This document shows, in pieces, positions 16,512 to 27,878 of a stretch of DNA of 37,552 nt (within the stretch, counting starts at the first letter, position 1; each line of letters starts with the position of its first letter). The DNA comes from a bacterium. GTDB lineage: Bacteria; Patescibacteriota; Patescibacteriia; UBA9934. A program made the position numbers and the translations under genes. The DNA lies in contig JAQCKO010000012.1 of assembly GCA_027592325.1 (NCBI GenBank), positions 1 to 37,552 of the forward strand. Direction: 5' to 3'. The notes beneath the pieces are model-generated. The model saw only the letters and a list, made by a program, of their open reading frames with translations, ran no database searches and had not been told where the DNA came from.

Positions 16512-18018
16512 CGATATGAGTGACTCACTGAATCAATTTTTTGCCTCATTCGATGCGGCGCTTCAACAAGAAGCGGGTGCAGAGAAGAAAAAAGGCGGTA
16601 TTGTGCGATCGGTAAAAGATGGCGTGGTGCATGTTTATGGACTGCTTGACCTGAAAATGGGAGAAGTTATTGTCATAGAAGAAGCGAATATACGCGCACT
16701 TGTGATGCAACTTGAGGGACGGAATACCTATGCTGTACAGCTTGAAGCATCGCTTGAAGTTAAAGAAGGGCAACGCGTTTCTTCAACCGGAGAGTTTCTT
16801 GGCATTCGTGTGAGTGACGATCTTCTTGGACGTGTGGTGAATCCACTTGGACGGCCAGAGGATGGAAAAGGCGTCGTAGCCGCTGAAGGAACGTTTATGC
16901 CACTTGAGCGTATTGCACCTGGTGTGATGACACGTGAGCCTGTTTCTGAGCCGGTACAGACAGGAATTCTCTCTATTGATTCAATGATTCCTGTTGGACG
17001 CGGACAACGTGAGCTGATTATCGGAGACCGCCAAACAGGAAAAACTGCGGTGGCAATCGATACTATTCTGAATCAAAAAGATCAGAATATGATTTGTATT
17101 TACGTTTCCTGCGGGCAGCGTGAAGCAAATACCGCGAGCGTCATGCGAAAACTCGAAGAAGAGGGTGCAATGTCGTATTCGATTATTGTTTCTGCGGGGG
17201 CGTCTTCGCCTGCGGTGATGCAATTCCTCGCGCCATATGCGGGAGCAGCGATTGGAGAATATTTCATGGAGCGTGGACGTGATGTGCTCGTTATCTATGA
17301 TGATCTTTCTAAGCATGCGGTTGCTTACCGCGAACTCTCCCTCCTTCTTCGCCGTCCACCAGGGCGTGAAGCGTATCCGGGAGATGTGTTCTTCCTTCAT
17401 TCACGCCTTTTGGAACGTGCGGCGCGCCTGAATAAAGAAAATGGTGGAGGAAGTCTTACCGCACTTCCGATTATCGAAACACAGGCGAATGACGTTTCAG
17501 CGTATATTCCAACGAATGTCATTTCGATTACCGATGGGCAAATCTTCCTTGAATCAGATTTGTTCTATAGCGGTGTGCGCCCGGCGATCAATATTGGTGT
17601 CTCAGTATCGCGCGTTGGAGGGGCAGCGCAAACGCATATCATGAAGAAAGTGTCAGGATCGGCAAAACTCGATCTTGCACAGTATTACGAGCTTGCCGCG
17701 TTCAGCCAATTCGCAAGTGAGCTTGATGAAGCAACCAAGAAACAACTTACACGCGGTGAACGCGTGGTAGAAGCCATGAAGCAGGCAGAAAATGCGCCGT
17801 ATCGTTTGTGGCAAGAAGTTTGTGTTTTGCGCGCCGCAACGGGTGGATTCCTCGATCAGGTACCGGTTGGTGATGTTAAAAAGACACTGACTGCAATGCT
17901 TCAGATGATTGAAGCGGAACATGGCGATATTGTGACGGCGATAATGACAGAGAAGAAGTATACCGATGAAATCAAGGGTAGCCTTGATGAAATTCTTAAG
18001 ACCGTTTTAACGGCATAA
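16498..18018 (+). CDS. atpA: F0F1 ATP synthase subunit alpha
   Basis: GDRQTGKTAVAIDTILNQ, ISITDGQIFLESDLF, RPAINIGVSVSRVGGAAQ. Confidence 0.98.
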   Translation: MPSINDMSDSLNQFFASFDAALQQEAGAEKKKGGIVRSVKDGVVHVYGLLDLKMGEVIVIEEANIRALVMQLEGRNTYAVQLEASLEVKEGQRVSSTGEFLGIRVSDDLLGRVVNPLGRPEDGKGVVAAEGTFMPLERIAPGVMTREPVSEPVQTGILSIDSMIPVGRGQRELIIGDRQTGKTAVAIDTILNQKDQNMICIYVSCGQREANTASVMRKLEEEGAMSYSIIVSAGASSPAVMQFLAPYAGAAIGEYFMERGRDVLVIYDDLSKHAVAYRELSLLLRRPPGREAYPGDVFFLHSRLLERAARLNKENGGGSLTALPIIETQANDVSAYIPTNVISITDGQIFLESDLFYSGVRPAINIGVSVSRVGGAAQTHIMKKVSGSAKLDLAQYYELAAFSQFASELDEATKKQLTRGERVVEAMKQAENAPYRLWQEVCVLRAATGGFLDQVPVGDVKKTLTAMLQMIEAEHGDIVTAIMTEKKYTDEIKGSLDEILKTVLTA

Positions 18019-18019
18019 C

Positions 18020-20340
<2,321 letters not shown>

Positions 20341-20369
20341 CTAGTAGAGAGTAGCGTTAAGACAAAATT

Positions 20370-20768
20370 ATGAATAGCCTCAATGTCACCTTACGCACAC
20401 CACTGAAAACGCTTTTTGATAGCGAGGCTGATTCAGTTCGATTAAAAACCGACCTAGGACGCATGGAGATTTTGCCGGGCCATGCGACGCTGGTCGGATC
20501 GATTCTGTATTCGAAAGTGTACATTCGGCACGGTGGAACTGAAGAGGCATTTGTGGTGCGTCAGGGAAGTGTATCAGTCGATGAAGCAGGCAATGTCGCG
20601 GTACTTGTCATGGACGCAGATAAAGAAGCTGAACTTAGTATTGAGTCGATGGAAGAATATTTGCGGCTGATTGCTGAGCAGCTTGAGAATCCGGAAGCGC
20701 TGAATAGCTATCAACGAACATTCCTCGAGGAGCAGCGCCAGGCGCTTCAAGAAGCGATGAGTGGATGA
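20370..20768 (+). CDS. atpC: F0F1 ATP synthase subunit epsilon
   Basis: LNVTLRTPLKTLFDSEADSVRLKTDLGRMEILPGHATLVGSI. Confidence 0.93.
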   Translation: MNSLNVTLRTPLKTLFDSEADSVRLKTDLGRMEILPGHATLVGSILYSKVYIRHGGTEEAFVVRQGSVSVDEAGNVAVLVMDADKEAELSIESMEEYLRLIAEQLENPEALNSYQRTFLEEQRQALQEAMSG

Positions 20769-20796
20769 AAAGGTCCCCGAAAGGGGGCTTTTTGAT
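20769..20796 (+). terminator. Terminator of the atp operon
   Basis: GTCCCCGAAAGGGGGCTTTTTG. Confidence 0.8.
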
Positions 20797-20818
20797 ATTA
20801 TACGATCGGAGGAGACGA

Positions 20819-21091
20819 GTGCAGATTGTCTACATAGTTGTCCTAACTAGCGGCATGATAGGCACGGCTGTTGTCTATCTCTGGCTTGAGATGATTCATT
20901 ACAACACGAAGGACACACCATCACCCAAGGCTCTGCCAGTTGTGCTGCATCATAATCCTGTGGAAGAGGAAGAGGAAGAGGAAGAGGAAGAGGAAGAGGA
21001 AGAGGAAGAGGAAGAAACCGCTGTGCTGTTTTTTCTGAGCGATGGTCGTGTAACACCAGCGCCGATGGAAGCATGTCAAGCATCAAAGTAG
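20819..21091 (+). CDS. Small single-TM protein with poly-glutamate tract (GTG start)
   Basis: GGAGGAGacgaGTG; VQIVYIVVLTSGMIGTAVVYLWLEMIHYNTKDTPSPKALPVVLHHNPV(E)18TAVLFFLSDGRVTPAPMEACQASK. Confidence 0.65.
   Translation: MQIVYIVVLTSGMIGTAVVYLWLEMIHYNTKDTPSPKALPVVLHHNPVEEEEEEEEEEEEEEEEEETAVLFFLSDGRVTPAPMEACQASK
20963..21016 (+). repeat. Hexanucleotide microsatellite (GAAGAG)n encoding poly-Glu
   Basis: 54 bp of GAA/GAG codons, almost perfect GAAGAG hexamers. Confidence 0.95.
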
Positions 21092-21096
21092 TACGC

Positions 21097-21125
21097 TTGA
21101 CAAAGGAGCGAAATAGGCGTAAACT
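21097..21125 (+). promoter_or_regulatory. sigma70-like promoter
   Basis: TTGACA-17-TAAACT. Confidence 0.55.
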
Positions 21126-21163
21126 TGCTTGTTCGCTGCATAAAGTGGCGGAGGGAGGATCGT

Positions 21164-21499
21164 ATGGGGAATGGAGTTTGGGGAGTGCGTTTGGGCGTCA
21201 TCGATATTGCCGATGAGACGCCGAAGATGACCACGGCTGTGTTCGCACAGATGCTCCGGGAGGGGCTCAGCTATGCCGGTCTCGACCCGACCATGCTAAG
21301 CACGCTCCGCGACTGGGCACGCCGGCAGGTCGCCGAGCTCTACGGCGCCGGGGCCGACGTGCAGTACCGAACGGACCGTGACATCAAGGAAGGGCTTGTG
21401 CTCGTCTGGTTCACGGTCTGTCTCAACGAGCGGACCATACTCGAGCTCTGCTCGAATGGTGAAGTGCGTGACCTTCGGGAGGGGGCGTGCGCTGCCTAA
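21164..21499 (+). CDS. Hypothetical GC-rich ORFan
   Basis: GGAGGGAGGatcgtATGGGG; 111 aa ending ...DLREGACAA. Confidence 0.65.
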   Translation: MGNGVWGVRLGVIDIADETPKMTTAVFAQMLREGLSYAGLDPTMLSTLRDWARRQVAELYGAGADVQYRTDRDIKEGLVLVWFTVCLNERTILELCSNGEVRDLREGACAA

Positions 21500-21568
21500 C
21501 CTTCCGGGTAGAACCGCTGCCCGCTCATGGCTCGCTCATTCGCGTCGGCGAGGGGGCGAGTCTTTTAC

Positions 21569-21597
21569 TTGACAATGCGGTATAGTTGACATAGGGT
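21569..21597 (+). promoter_or_regulatory. sigma70-like promoter
   Basis: TTGACA-17-TAGGGT. Confidence 0.45.
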
Positions 21598-21627
21598 GAT
21601 ATGTCACTCGTTGACAGGAGGTGTTCA

Positions 21628-21993
21628 TTGATTGAGATTGTTGAAGTAAACCCCAAAGAAAATGGTGCACCGCTATACCGGGACCTTCGTGGCCTAATTC
21701 GGGATGCATCGCGACGCCTTCAATTTGTCGGCGTGACGGTGGCGGTTGGGTTGCGCGGAATGCGCACTCTAGCAGAAGCCGACATGCTCAGCAGCTCCCT
21801 GACTGAAGAACTCCGCAGGCTTTGCGGAAAGCGTACCGTTCGTATTGTTGTGCACTTTGCTTCGCGCGAGGCGGTGGTGTACCAGAACGGCAAGGTTGTC
21901 GCAGCGATTGGAGTGAAGGGGCCCGCCAGGTGTATCTACTACCGTTCGGGAGTGGCCGAGCTTCCTCTCTTCAGGGGGACGTGTGCCGCGTGA
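21628..21993 (+). CDS. Hypothetical GC-rich ORFan (TTG start)
   Basis: ACAGGAGGTgttcaTTG; ends ...PLFRGTCAA; terminator GCCC...GGGCTTTTTTC at ~22020-22058. Confidence 0.6.
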   Translation: MIEIVEVNPKENGAPLYRDLRGLIRDASRRLQFVGVTVAVGLRGMRTLAEADMLSSSLTEELRRLCGKRTVRIVVHFASREAVVYQNGKVVAAIGVKGPARCIYYRSGVAELPLFRGTCAA

Positions 21994-22019
21994 TCGTATG
22001 GTCGCTCGCTCGACCACAG

Positions 22020-22058
22020 GCCCAAAATCGCAGACGGCGATGGCGGGCTTTTTTCATG
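22020..22058 (+). terminator. Intrinsic terminator
   Basis: GCCCAAAATCGCAGACGGCGATGGCGGGCTTTTTTC. Confidence 0.7.
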
Positions 22059-22086
22059 CAAAAACTGACCCAGAAGGGCCAGCTAT

Positions 22087-22638
22087 TTATGCCGCTTTTT
22101 TTCCTCGCTCAGGCTTGTGAAATTGAATGGTCAATTCTTCAACTTCTTCCCTTCGTTGCTCGATGTCTGCGAGCAATTCTTGACGCAAGTTTTTTGATAC
22201 AAGATCGAGCCGAGCAGCTTCTGTTTTTTTATGTCGAATCCATTGTTTCAGAGTAATTTGCTTAAATCGCAACGCGCGTAATTCCTGCATATCCCTGTCG
22301 CGGATTCGATCGTTGTCGTGCAAATCAGTTTCTAATTCATCCGTAAATCGCTCAATGTCATGAAGTGCTTCAAGGACAATGCGTTTATTTTCGATTCGTG
22401 GACGAATGTTTTCAACGACAGGAAGCAATTGCCGAATGACGTCTTGATCAAAATGTCGATCGCCGACATCATCCACTTGTTCAAATCGATGAAAAACTTC
22501 GGCACCATATTTTTCAACGGCTTCAAGCTCATCAGGCGTAACTTGTAATTGCTCTAACACTTCTTGGTATCCGAGACGTCTTTTACCATCAGGTGAGTCT
22601 ATTGGCGTGACTTCAGGAAATCCACGTTCATTATTCAT
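22087..22638 (-). CDS. Hypothetical coiled-coil protein
   Basis: MNNERGFPEVTPIDSPDGKRRLGYQEVLEQLQVTPDELEAVEKYGAEV...; start moved to MNNERG because the longer ORF overlaps the tRNA promoter. Confidence 0.75.
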   Translation of the reverse strand: MNNERGFPEVTPIDSPDGKRRLGYQEVLEQLQVTPDELEAVEKYGAEVFHRFEQVDDVGDRHFDQDVIRQLLPVVENIRPRIENKRIVLEALHDIERFTDELETDLHDNDRIRDRDMQELRALRFKQITLKQWIRHKKTEAARLDLVSKNLRQELLADIEQRREEVEELTIQFHKPERGKKAA

Positions 22639-22669
22639 ATACAAGCATGATATCAGGCATAGCGATATA

Positions 22670-22698
22670 TTGACAAAAATGCTTTCGAACGTTACAAT
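22670..22698 (+). promoter_or_regulatory. tRNA-Glu promoter
   Basis: TTGACA-17-TACAAT. Confidence 0.7.
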
Positions 22699-22720
22699 CC
22701 CCCCACATTTTGCCAAACAA

Positions 22721-22795
22721 GGCCCCATCGTCTAGTGGTTAGGACGCTAGGTTTTCATCCTGGAAGCGGGAGTTCGATTCTCCCTGGGGTCACCA
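22721..22795 (+). tRNA. tRNA-Glu (TTC), CCA encoded
   Basis: GGCCCCATCGTCTAGTGGTTAGGACGCTAGGTTTTCATCCTGGAAGCGGGAGTTCGATTCTCCCTGGGGTCACCA; loop TTTTCAT gives anticodon TTC. Confidence 0.95.
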
Positions 22796-22800
22796 ATAAA

Positions 22801-22830
22801 CCCGCAGTTTATTTCTGCGGGTTTGTTGTG
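22801..22830 (+). terminator. Intrinsic terminator after tRNA
   Basis: CCCGCAGtttatttCTGCGGGTTTGTT. Confidence 0.8.
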
Positions 22831-22844
22831 TAATATGGTCATAT

Positions 22845-24194
22845 ATGGAATTTGAAAAACCACGACCAGAAGTAGAAGACTATCATTCAGTAGACCCGCT
22901 CGAGACGAAAGATTCTCAATATGAAATGGCTCTCGATTTCATGATTGAAATGGCGCTTATTGAGCATGCAAGCCGTGTGAACGCCGGAAATAATGCTGTT
23001 ATTCTTGAACTCAAACTTAAACATATAGGAGACGAATTTCGGCAGTTTTTAGAAGGTAAAGGACTCAGCCCCGATGATCTATCTCATAAAGCTGTCAAAA
23101 TGTTAAAGGTGTATGAACCTGGTCGAGGTAGAAGAGAATTTGAAAATCATCAAGCAATTTGGGAGGCAGTGGAGAAAAAAGGAGATGAATATACTGGTGC
23201 ACGCGTTCCACGTCCGGTGTTTTTCCGCGATTTACGGTTAAGCGGTCCAGCACAGAAGGGAATTGAAGCATTTGGCCTTTCTGCGAGAGAGAATGTTGAG
23301 GTCATTATGATGGACTTTGTAGAAGGAGAAGATCTAGCGACGGCATTGTTTCGAGAAGTTCTTGCCTGCAAGCGTCCTGATGCATATAGCAATGCAGATG
23401 AATTAAAAGGACGAAGTCATGAGAGTCTCTTAAATGAAATTCAGGGATTATTTGCCTTTGAGCGTCCAGCGGGAAAGTCAAGAAACGAAGCGGAGAGGCA
23501 ATTCGAAGCGCGGAAAGTAGCGAATAGAAATGCCAGCATGCTCTACACATTTTTACGTAAAAATGGGTTTGTCATGCACCCTGATATTTTGAAACGATTA
23601 CAAGAAGGGGTCGATGCTATGCATGCTTCAGGTTGGCATCATAGGGATTTGCATGAACGAAATGTCATGGTGAACGGTAATATTCGTGCAGATGTAGATG
23701 TAAATACGACTCCATCGGTGCATATGATTGACTTCGATACGGCAGTCAATGCACGCGTTGTATTTGGTGATGTGTATCAGCAAGGTGGAAGGCGCTACAT
23801 GCAAGATGAAACTATCCTCAGAGTTTTGTCTCCATTAACTGAAAGTCTTGATGATGAAAGGAAGCGTATAGAAAAAGCTGATAAAGATGCGTACACAAAA
23901 CGTCTTGAGCGCCTTGCACAGGGAAGTGCGAAAGAGTTTATTGAACAAGCAGTTGCATATATTGAAAATGGTGATACACAGCTTCGATTGACCGCATTAT
24001 ACAGGCAGGTTACCGGCCCAGCCAAGTTTGAAAAATTCGCTGCATTTCTTCTGGCGGCAAAAGAAAAGGGGGCAATTGATAGTAATGATATTTCAACATT
24101 TATTGCGTCAAAACGCGAGCAGGCACAGGGCTATAGATCTCAGCCATTGCTGCCTTGGGAGCGTAATGGTTTTGCAAAAATCGCTAAATTGTAA
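22845..24194 (+). CDS. Protein kinase-fold protein
   Basis: GWHHRDLHERNVMVNG (catalytic loop) and VHMIDFDTAV (DFG-equivalent DFD), VIMMDFVEGEDL hinge-like segment. Confidence 0.82.
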   Translation: MEFEKPRPEVEDYHSVDPLETKDSQYEMALDFMIEMALIEHASRVNAGNNAVILELKLKHIGDEFRQFLEGKGLSPDDLSHKAVKMLKVYEPGRGRREFENHQAIWEAVEKKGDEYTGARVPRPVFFRDLRLSGPAQKGIEAFGLSARENVEVIMMDFVEGEDLATALFREVLACKRPDAYSNADELKGRSHESLLNEIQGLFAFERPAGKSRNEAERQFEARKVANRNASMLYTFLRKNGFVMHPDILKRLQEGVDAMHASGWHHRDLHERNVMVNGNIRADVDVNTTPSVHMIDFDTAVNARVVFGDVYQQGGRRYMQDETILRVLSPLTESLDDERKRIEKADKDAYTKRLERLAQGSAKEFIEQAVAYIENGDTQLRLTALYRQVTGPAKFEKFAAFLLAAKEKGAIDSNDISTFIASKREQAQGYRSQPLLPWERNGFAKIAKL

Positions 24195-24200
24195 AACCCC

Positions 24201-24371
24201 TCACACATCCTGAGTGAAGGGGTTCTGAGGGTCACGTTCAGTCATGCTGTACGTAGCCATGGTTGTACCATCTTTGAGGTAGATGGTGATGATTTGGGTT
24301 CGCGCATCTATATCGACGCGCAAGCCGCGTGAACGGGCGCTGTCGATGATAATTTTCATTCTTTTGTTCAT
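24201..24371 (-). CDS. Small hypothetical protein (56 aa), not in ORF track
   Basis: MNKRMKIIIDSARSRGLRVDIDARTQIITIYLKDGTTMATYSMTERDPQNPFTQDV*; GGGAGA upstream. Confidence 0.5.
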   Translation of the reverse strand: MNKRMKIIIDSARSRGLRVDIDARTQIITIYLKDGTTMATYSMTERDPQNPFTQDV

Positions 24372-24474
24372 ATCTCCCACAAAGAGCGAGCATTGAAGTT
24401 ATCAAATAATAACGATATTGTCAACCGTTGAGCCACTCAATCGGCGGCGGTACGTTTGAAGGGGAAATTGATGT

Positions 24475-24503
24475 TTGACATTGTGTTTAAAGTAAGCTAG
24501 ATT
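24475..24503 (+). promoter_or_regulatory. sigma70-like promoter
   Basis: TTGACA-17-TAGATT. Confidence 0.5.
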
Positions 24504-24596
24504 TAGCTGTCGATGCTGACGATTTATCCCCCGCGAGTGCGGTACGGACGAATGGTGCAGTGTACGGCGAGAATGCGTGACAGAGGAGTACACGCA

Positions 24597-24716
24597 ATGT
24601 TCGGTGAGAACGACGACGACACGCCGCCCGAGGGTTCCGTCGAAGAACTCAGGCCGAGCCGCCACGCGGGTCCGACGACAGCCTGCAGTGAACTGATCAC
24701 GCCTCTCGGGGCATGA
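24597..24716 (+). CDS. 39-aa hypothetical GC-rich ORFan
   Basis: AGAGGAGtacacgcaATG; MFGENDDDTPPEGSVEELRPSRHAGPTTACSELITPLGA*, followed by hairpin GCCCGTgcgcactgcgtACGGGC. Confidence 0.45.
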   Translation: MFGENDDDTPPEGSVEELRPSRHAGPTTACSELITPLGA

Positions 24717-24765
24717 TCGACAACGAGCCCGTGCGCACTGCGTACGGGCGACTCAAAAACGTCAT

Positions 24766-25458
24766 CTACCTTGTAGGTGGCATTTTTGTTTCTACAAGCC
24801 ACCCGATCGGCGTTTGCAATTTCGACAGCAAATAGTCGTTTGTGACTTTAAAATGGCCATTACCGAAAAAGCCTGTATGAGCGGAAAAGGGAGAGGGGTG
24901 AGGAGATTCTAAAACGAGGTGCTTTTTGCGATTTATAAAGGCCCCTTTTTTGCGTGCATAGGCGCCCCAAAGCATGAACACGAGGCCTTCGCGCTCTTCG
25001 GCGAGGGTGCGAATGGCGCTATCGGTAAACTCCTCCCATCCTTTTCTTTGATGCGAACCGGCTTTTTTCGCCTCAACAGTGAGTGTGCTATTCAGCAGAA
25101 GTACGCCCTGGTCAGCCCAGTGGGTCAAATCGCCCGATTCTGGCATATCGCCGCCAAGCTCAGCAATAATCTCTTTGAAGATATTCTGAAGTGATGGCGG
25201 AAACCGAACGCCGGGAGCGACACTAAAACACAGGCCATTGGCTTGTTCTGAGCCATGATAGGGGTCTTGGCCGAGGATGACGACCTTCACTTGATTGAAC
25301 GGCGTATGCGAAAACGCTGAGAAGATTTGCGTTAGTGGGGGAAAGACCGTTTTTGTTTGGTATTCGTGCTTCACAAAGCGTGAAAGTTCCTTGAAATAAG
25401 GCTTTTCAAACTCGTCTTGCAGCGCGTGTTTCCAGCTTTGTTCGATTTGGATGGGCAT
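24766..25458 (-). CDS. ung: Uracil-DNA glycosylase, family 1
   Basis: VVILGQDPYHGSEQANGLCFSV, LLLNSTLTVE, ESPHPSPFSAHTGFFGNGHF. Confidence 0.97.
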   Translation of the reverse strand: MPIQIEQSWKHALQDEFEKPYFKELSRFVKHEYQTKTVFPPLTQIFSAFSHTPFNQVKVVILGQDPYHGSEQANGLCFSVAPGVRFPPSLQNIFKEIIAELGGDMPESGDLTHWADQGVLLLNSTLTVEAKKAGSHQRKGWEEFTDSAIRTLAEEREGLVFMLWGAYARKKGAFINRKKHLVLESPHPSPFSAHTGFFGNGHFKVTNDYLLSKLQTPIGWLVETKMPPTR

Positions 25459-25549
25459 GCGGGGATTGTAGGACAAATTGTGAAATTTGCAAAAGTGATT
25501 CCTGACTACCGGTTCGTGTAGAAACTAAGTACATAGACGTACATGTGAC

Positions 25550-25578
25550 TTGACTTTATACTAACTTTGCGCTACTAT
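25550..25578 (+). promoter_or_regulatory. sigma70-like promoter
   Basis: TTGACT-17-TACTAT. Confidence 0.55.
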
Positions 25579-25620
25579 GCGTCGTTCGCCAATTACGGCG
25601 GGCACCACACTGGAGTTCAC

Positions 25621-26274
25621 ATGCTCTTCTTGATCCTGTCACTCGTTTCCTACGCGCAGGACACGACGGTCATCGGCCCGCCGCCCACGGCGGAAGAGGT
25701 GCGCGTGGAGATGGAGCTCGCCAAGAGGATGGCCACCGACGGCCGCACGTACGAGGACTTGGGCCGTGAGGACAAGGCCTTGGTCGATCGTGTGATGAAG
25801 ATGCTGGGTCGCTGCGTGATGGTGACCGCGCGTGCCGAGGCGATCGAGCGCAACCGTGCGGCGGTCAGCATGGCCGATGGCCTGCTCTCGGCGACGGATC
25901 CGGGTCTGACGCAGAAGGAGCAGCAAAACGTGCTCCTCGAGATCATCGTGTCGGCGCACGACAACCTGATCAGCATCATCGATGGCACCGAGCGCTACCG
26001 GTTGTCCTCGGTCGACATCGATGACACCAGTAGGATCGACCGCATCAGAGCGCATGCGGAGGAGATGCGCGTGGCCCTCGCGGCCTACATCGAGGATCCG
26101 AACGCTTCCAATGCGAAGTATCTTCACGCTGCCGCAGAAGCCGACAAGCAGATCAGTGCTCTGATCCTGCGGATCGAGTCGGCTCGGTTCGACGAGTACC
26201 TCGCCACGCCCTCCGGCTTCACGCCGGAGATCGACGCCAACTACTGCGCGGAGATGACGGCAACAACTGATTGA
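25621..26274 (+). CDS. Hypothetical secreted, helical, GC-rich ORFan
   Basis: MLFLILSLVSYAQDTTVIG signal peptide-like start after TGGAG RBS. Confidence 0.7.
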   Translation: MLFLILSLVSYAQDTTVIGPPPTAEEVRVEMELAKRMATDGRTYEDLGREDKALVDRVMKMLGRCVMVTARAEAIERNRAAVSMADGLLSATDPGLTQKEQQNVLLEIIVSAHDNLISIIDGTERYRLSSVDIDDTSRIDRIRAHAEEMRVALAAYIEDPNASNAKYLHAAAEADKQISALILRIESARFDEYLATPSGFTPEIDANYCAEMTATTD

Positions 26275-26277
26275 CTT

Positions 26278-26338
26278 CTCGGCCGCAACTCTGCGGCCGA
26301 CGAACCGCGTTCCCCTGGGACGCGGTCTTCACTTTTCA
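26278..26338 (+). terminator. Double-hairpin terminator
   Basis: TCGGCCGCaactctGCGGCCGA then ACCGCGTtcccctgggACGCGGTCTTCACTTTTC. Confidence 0.65.
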
Positions 26339-26371
26339 TGAGCCTTAAACCCTGCTACCATCGGCCTAACT

Positions 26372-27376
26372 ATGCGAATACTCGGCATTGAAACCAGTTG
26401 CGATGAAACAGCGCTTGCTTGCGCTGAATTTCAAGATGGCAAGCTGACAACGCTTTGGAGCGATATCGCCTCGCAAATGAAAAAACATGCCGAATTTGGC
26501 GGTGTTGTGCCCGAAGTCGCGGCTAGGTTGCACCTGGAACTCCTCTCAACCATGCTTCAGGCGCGCAAAGACGAGATTGTGACCGTAGATGCCATTGCCG
26601 TGACAGCGGGTCCGGGGTTGAAACCAGCGCTTCGCTCAGGGATTGAGGCGGCGAAAACTCTCGCCTGGACGCTTCAGAAGCCGCTCATTGCTGTTTCGCA
26701 TCTGGAAGGGCATGTCTATGCAAATTGGCTCGATCAACGCCCGCCAGCGCTTCCTGCGCTTGTGCTCCTTGTTTCTGGTGGTCATACGGAACTTGCTCTC
26801 ATGGGCGAAGATGGATCATTCACCCTCCTCGGCGAAACGCTCGATGACGCTGTGGGGGAGGCCTTCGATAAAGTCGCAAAAATGCTCTCGCTTGGCTATC
26901 CGGGCGGTCCGGCAATTTCAAAGCTGGCAAAGGAAGGTGACCGCGCTGCATTCGCCTTCCCGCGTGGATTCGCGAACGAGGATCATCTTAATTTTAGTTA
27001 TTCTGGGCTTAAAACATCGGTATTGTATACGCTGAGAAAGCACGAAGATCAGCTAGGTGATCTAACGTTCCGCGCAAATATTGCGGCAAGTTTTGAGGCA
27101 GCGGCAATTGATGCGCTTATGATTAAAACACGGAAAGCGCTTGAGAAACATGAAGTGAAATCGCTTCTCCTTGGGGGAGGGGTAACGGCAAATGGTTTGC
27201 TTCGCGCAAGGACAGCAGAGCTTGCTGATGAATTTGATGTTGATCTGCGCCTGCCCGAACTTAAGCTTACAGGCGATAATGCCATTATGATTGCGGCGGC
27301 CGGGGCATTTCATCTTGAGCATTTGTCGAATCCCTTCACACTCGAAGCGCGTTCAACGTGGCCGCTCGGCTCATAA
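26372..27376 (+). CDS. tsaD: tRNA N6-adenosine threonylcarbamoyltransferase TsaD
   Basis: MRILGIETSCDETALA, HLEGHVYANW, VSGGHTEL. Confidence 0.97.
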   Translation: MRILGIETSCDETALACAEFQDGKLTTLWSDIASQMKKHAEFGGVVPEVAARLHLELLSTMLQARKDEIVTVDAIAVTAGPGLKPALRSGIEAAKTLAWTLQKPLIAVSHLEGHVYANWLDQRPPALPALVLLVSGGHTELALMGEDGSFTLLGETLDDAVGEAFDKVAKMLSLGYPGGPAISKLAKEGDRAAFAFPRGFANEDHLNFSYSGLKTSVLYTLRKHEDQLGDLTFRANIAASFEAAAIDALMIKTRKALEKHEVKSLLLGGGVTANGLLRARTAELADEFDVDLRLPELKLTGDNAIMIAAAGAFHLEHLSNPFTLEARSTWPLGS

Positions 27377-27379
27377 TCT

Positions 27380-27820
27380 ATGCAAAAACGTGTAAAGACA
27401 ATCGAAGAAACAAATCTGCTTGCAATGGAATTTGTGAAAATGCTGAAAGGCGGCGAGACGATTGCGCTCATTGGTGATCTTGGTGCGGGGAAAACTGCCT
27501 TCGTGCGCGGATGTTTAGCGGCGATGGGATTTGAGGGAGCCGTCAAAAGCCCGACATTCACGGTGATGAACGAGTATGACGTTGATTTTGGACGCATACA
27601 ACACGTGCAGCATCTTGATTTGTATCGATTTACCTTGGCAGACGAGATTGAGGCCATGCATCTTGGTGATTTACATGCACCCAATGCAATTATGTTTGTA
27701 GAGTGGCCCAATGTGCTGGAAGAGGAGCTCATTCGGCCCGATATTGAGGTGCGTATTGAAATAGAGGAAGAGGGGAGAAGGATTGAGATTGCAGGTGACA
27801 GGTTTCAGCTTGCAGGTTAG
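27380..27820 (+). CDS. tsaE: tRNA threonylcarbamoyladenosine biosynthesis ATPase TsaE
   Basis: IALIGDLGAGKTAFVRG, SPTFTVMNEY, FVEWPN. Confidence 0.95.
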   Translation: MQKRVKTIEETNLLAMEFVKMLKGGETIALIGDLGAGKTAFVRGCLAAMGFEGAVKSPTFTVMNEYDVDFGRIQHVQHLDLYRFTLADEIEAMHLGDLHAPNAIMFVEWPNVLEEELIRPDIEVRIEIEEEGRRIEIAGDRFQLAG

Positions 27821-27878
27821 AGGTTTGAGGGACTCGGTCCTCCCCATTTTCAAGGGGGAGTCAGAGGGGGTCTTACGC

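Noticed and set aside
20765-21091. ATG start at 20765 for the poly-Glu protein
   Set aside because: It would translate through the atpC terminator; GTG at 20819 with GGAGGAG is the better start.
25639-26127. Minus-strand 162-aa ORF opposite the 25621 gene
   Set aside because: Shadow ORF in GC-rich DNA; the plus strand has promoter, SD and signal peptide.
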